Position numbers and translations under genes: made by a program | The notes under the pieces: generated by a model | What the model was told of the DNA's origin: nothing | The model's input: only the letters and a program-made list of their open reading frames with translations | Databases searched by the model: none | Part shown: one piece after another, positions 36,330-37,774 of the stretch | How positions within the stretch are numbered: position 1 is the stretch's first letter | Layout: every line of letters begins with the position of its first letter | Virus record (IMG/VR): IMGVR_UViG_3300005466_000381 | Coordinates: 1-37,774 of that record | Reading direction: 5' to 3' (one strand) | From: a virus | DNA: 37,774 nt

Positions 36330-37179
36330 CGCTTTCCTCCTCCGAGGGGGCGGGGGTGTCGAGGGCGGCGTCCAGCACGGCATCAACGATCCGCCAGACG
36401 TACTCCTCTTGATGTTCGGGGTCCGTGAAGCTGAAGAAGTTGCCCTCGGTCAGCTTCTCGAAGGCCGCAAGGCGCCGCTCCTCACCCCGCAGACGCTCCC
36501 GCTCTTCCTCGGCTCCCTCTTGGCGGGCTTGCTCGGCATCAACGACCTCCAAGGGCGGGGCGTTATCGGCAAGGTCCCGGAGGAAGGCGGCGCTGTTGCG
36601 GTCGGCATCAATCTGAGCCTGAAAGCCACGGTCTATTCCCTCTAGAGACTTCGCGATGCGCCGTAGTCGCTCACGGTCGGCATCGCTTAGCCCGTGTTCC
36701 TCGGCTCCCTTGGCTAGGGCTTGGTCGAGGTCACGGCGGGGCACGTACTCTTCGACCTCATATTTGTCGGCGTCGAAGTCGCCAATCTCCCACCAGGTCC
36801 AAGGCGGCGAGGATTTCGTTCCGGCATCGCGCATCAGCGTGACGCCGGGCCACTCCCCTCCCAGCAGGCGTTCACGCCTCGCTTTGTCTAGCCGCCGTTC
36901 CGCTTCCTCGGCTCCCTGCTTGCGGAGGGCGGGGGCGGCGGCTTGGAGGACGGCGAGGGCGTCGGAGCGGGTCTCCTCCTGATCGCCCTCGAACTTGCCT
37001 TCGGCGACCATCTGCTCCCACAGGAACGGTTCACGTGGCGGCGGCTGGTCGGGGTTGTCGCCAGGCGGGTACCAGTCGTCGGGGGCGTCGCCGGTCGGAT
37101 CGCGGCGCTCGCGCTCGTTCCACAGCGCCTCAGCCGCAAGCTCCGCCGCCTCCTCTGGGATGTCGGGACGGTCAGGCAT
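36322..37179 (-). CDS. Hypothetical mosaic protein, 285 aa
   Basis: Pro/Asp-rich start (DAPDDWYPPGDNPDQPPPRE), helical charged segments (ALRKQGAEEAERRLDKARRE), then WEIGDFDADKYEVEEYVPRRDLDQ and further coiled coil (EEERERLRGEERRLAAFEKL). The phrase RSDALAVL also occurs at the end of the next gene (KRSDALAAL), suggesting shared modules. No enzyme motif. It ends with an eight-base overlap. Confidence 0.55.
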   Translation of the reverse strand: MPDRPDIPEEAAELAAEALWNERERRDPTGDAPDDWYPPGDNPDQPPPREPFLWEQMVAEGKFEGDQEETRSDALAVLQAAAPALRKQGAEEAERRLDKARRERLLGGEWPGVTLMRDAGTKSSPPWTWWEIGDFDADKYEVEEYVPRRDLDQALAKGAEEHGLSDADRERLRRIAKSLEGIDRGFQAQIDADRNSAAFLRDLADNAPPLEVVDAEQARQEGAEEERERLRGEERRLAAFEKLTEGNFFSFTDPEHQEEYVWRIVDAVLDAALDTPAPSEEESDA

Positions 37180-37384
37180 CGGTCATCTCTCCCTCCGCGA
37201 GGCGCTTGCCCTTCTCGGTAAGCCAGCCCTCCGAGTCGATTGCCTCGGCGTCTAGGGCCTCCTGGATGCGGCGGGCGGCATTGGGCGATCGTTCGCGGCC
37301 AAGATCAACCCGACCGCCGTCCCGCGAAGCCAGCAGGCACAAACCTTCGAGCGGCGTGAGTTCGTCAAGGCTCCGCTCAGGCAC
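37172..37384 (-). CDS. Small winged-helix-like protein, 70 aa
   Basis: GTG at 37384 overlaps the previous stop by eight bases. LDELTPLEGLCLLASRDGG, then AARRIQEALDAEAIDSEGWLTEKGKRLAEG suggests a short winged-helix or HTH fold (WLTEKGKRL as wing end). A regulatory role is possible. Confidence 0.55.
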   Translation of the reverse strand: MPERSLDELTPLEGLCLLASRDGGRVDLGRERSPNAARRIQEALDAEAIDSEGWLTEKGKRLAEGEMTDA

Positions 37385-37774
37385 CGGAGTCCTCCTTGTC
37401 GAGAGCGGCGAGGGCGTCAGAGCGCTTGATGTAGGGACCGTCCTCGTCGCCGATCATGCCGTTGTAGAACTCGTCATCCGACGCTTGGAACGAGAAACGG
37501 TCTAGCCCCTCCAGCCGCTCTCGTATCTCTAGGGCGAGGAGCGGGGTGATGGCGGCGAGGTCGTCGCGGGCGACTCGACGGAAGGCGTCGCACTTGAAGT
37601 CCGGCGCGTCCTCCCACGGCGGCCCCCCCTCGACCCAACGTCGCTGCTGATAGTTCCGCTTCGCCAGCACCTCCACCACGTCACCCTGTGGCTCGGAATT
37701 CTGCGGTTCTGCCAGATCGGAAGAATTCTCGGGGTCACGCTGTGGCTCGGCCGGGGACTGCTTGCCGGTGGCGA
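37377..37774 (-). CDS. Hypothetical protein, 5' end outside window
   Basis: The frame is open to the window edge. The outer part is Pro/Glu/Gln/Ser-rich and repeats EPQ (AEPQRDPEN, SEPQGD), probably a linker. From GTG at 37679 it looks folded (RNYQQRRWVEGGPPWEDAPDFK, then ALEIRERLEGLDRFSF), ending YIKRSDALAALDKEDSGA. An internal GTG start cannot be excluded. Function unknown. Confidence 0.5.
   Translation of the reverse strand, partial: ATGKQSPAEPQRDPENSSDLAEPQNSEPQGDVVEVLAKRNYQQRRWVEGGPPWEDAPDFKCDAFRRVARDDLAAITPLLALEIRERLEGLDRFSFQASDDEFYNGMIGDEDGPYIKRSDALAALDKEDSGA

Noticed and set aside
37705-37740. Sequence resembling sequencing adapter (AGATCGGAAGA followed by GAATTCTCGGG)
   Set aside because: It lies in an open frame and within a local direct repeat (TCACSCTGTGGCTCGG at about 37681 and 37736), so it is more likely natural coding sequence, though reads should be checked.
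1-37774. Complete circular genome
   Set aside because: The partial genes at both edges point outward, so joining the ends would make them overlap antisense; only five bases (GGCGA) match between the ends.

Overview
The window is GC-rich and reads as the larger part of a tailed double-stranded DNA phage genome or prophage (Caudoviricetes) of an actinobacterium. The two regulator genes at the left end, the GC-rich codon use and the many small zinc-binding proteins suggest a soil actinobacterium, possibly of the Thermoleophilia; that host guess is inference. No integrase, recombinase, tRNA or attachment site was found. The genes at both edges are cut at their 5' ends and point outward, so the window is not simply a complete circular genome.

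Layout. Bases 1-1750 hold an XRE regulator, an unknown gene, a winged-helix regulator and an unusual hairpin-rich intergenic region; a strong hairpin near 1617-1651 probably closes the late operon. Bases 1657-24785 are one leftward (minus-strand) morphogenesis and lysis operon. Read in the direction of transcription it runs: large terminase, two small zinc proteins, portal, several small genes, scaffold-like protein, SU10-type (DUF5309) major capsid protein, head-tail adaptor, tail hub or nozzle, jelly-roll-like protein, tail fibre with decapeptide repeats, internal virion proteins of 310, 276 and 1229 residues, a virion lysin, membrane and holin-like proteins, and a two-domain endolysin. There is no tail tube, sheath or classical tape measure, and large internal proteins follow the tail genes. 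This fits a podovirus-like particle.

Bases 24786-25140 are non-coding: a tandem repeat, a small palindrome, hairpins and a clear rightward intrinsic terminator. Bases 25141-27600 hold a rightward membrane peptide, an HNH nuclease with an apparent frameshift, a ribbon-helix-helix protein, small genes and a probable small terminase. Bases 27698-37774 are the leftward early arm: TOPRIM primase, RusA resolvase, an orphan DNA methyltransferase, two or more DNA-binding regulators and many small zinc or coiled-coil proteins. Most of these are joined by 4- to 8-base overlaps, which implies translational coupling.

The most unusual points are these. A nearly identical 64-residue leader begins both the 1229-residue internal protein and the lysin, and its core motif recurs at the end of the 276-residue protein. 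An AT-rich palindrome (GAAGTA-N2-TACTTC) sits just before three leftward genes. A structured, terminator-ended region lies on the plus strand upstream of terminase. A hairpin-flanked micro-ORF stands divergent to the winged-helix regulator.
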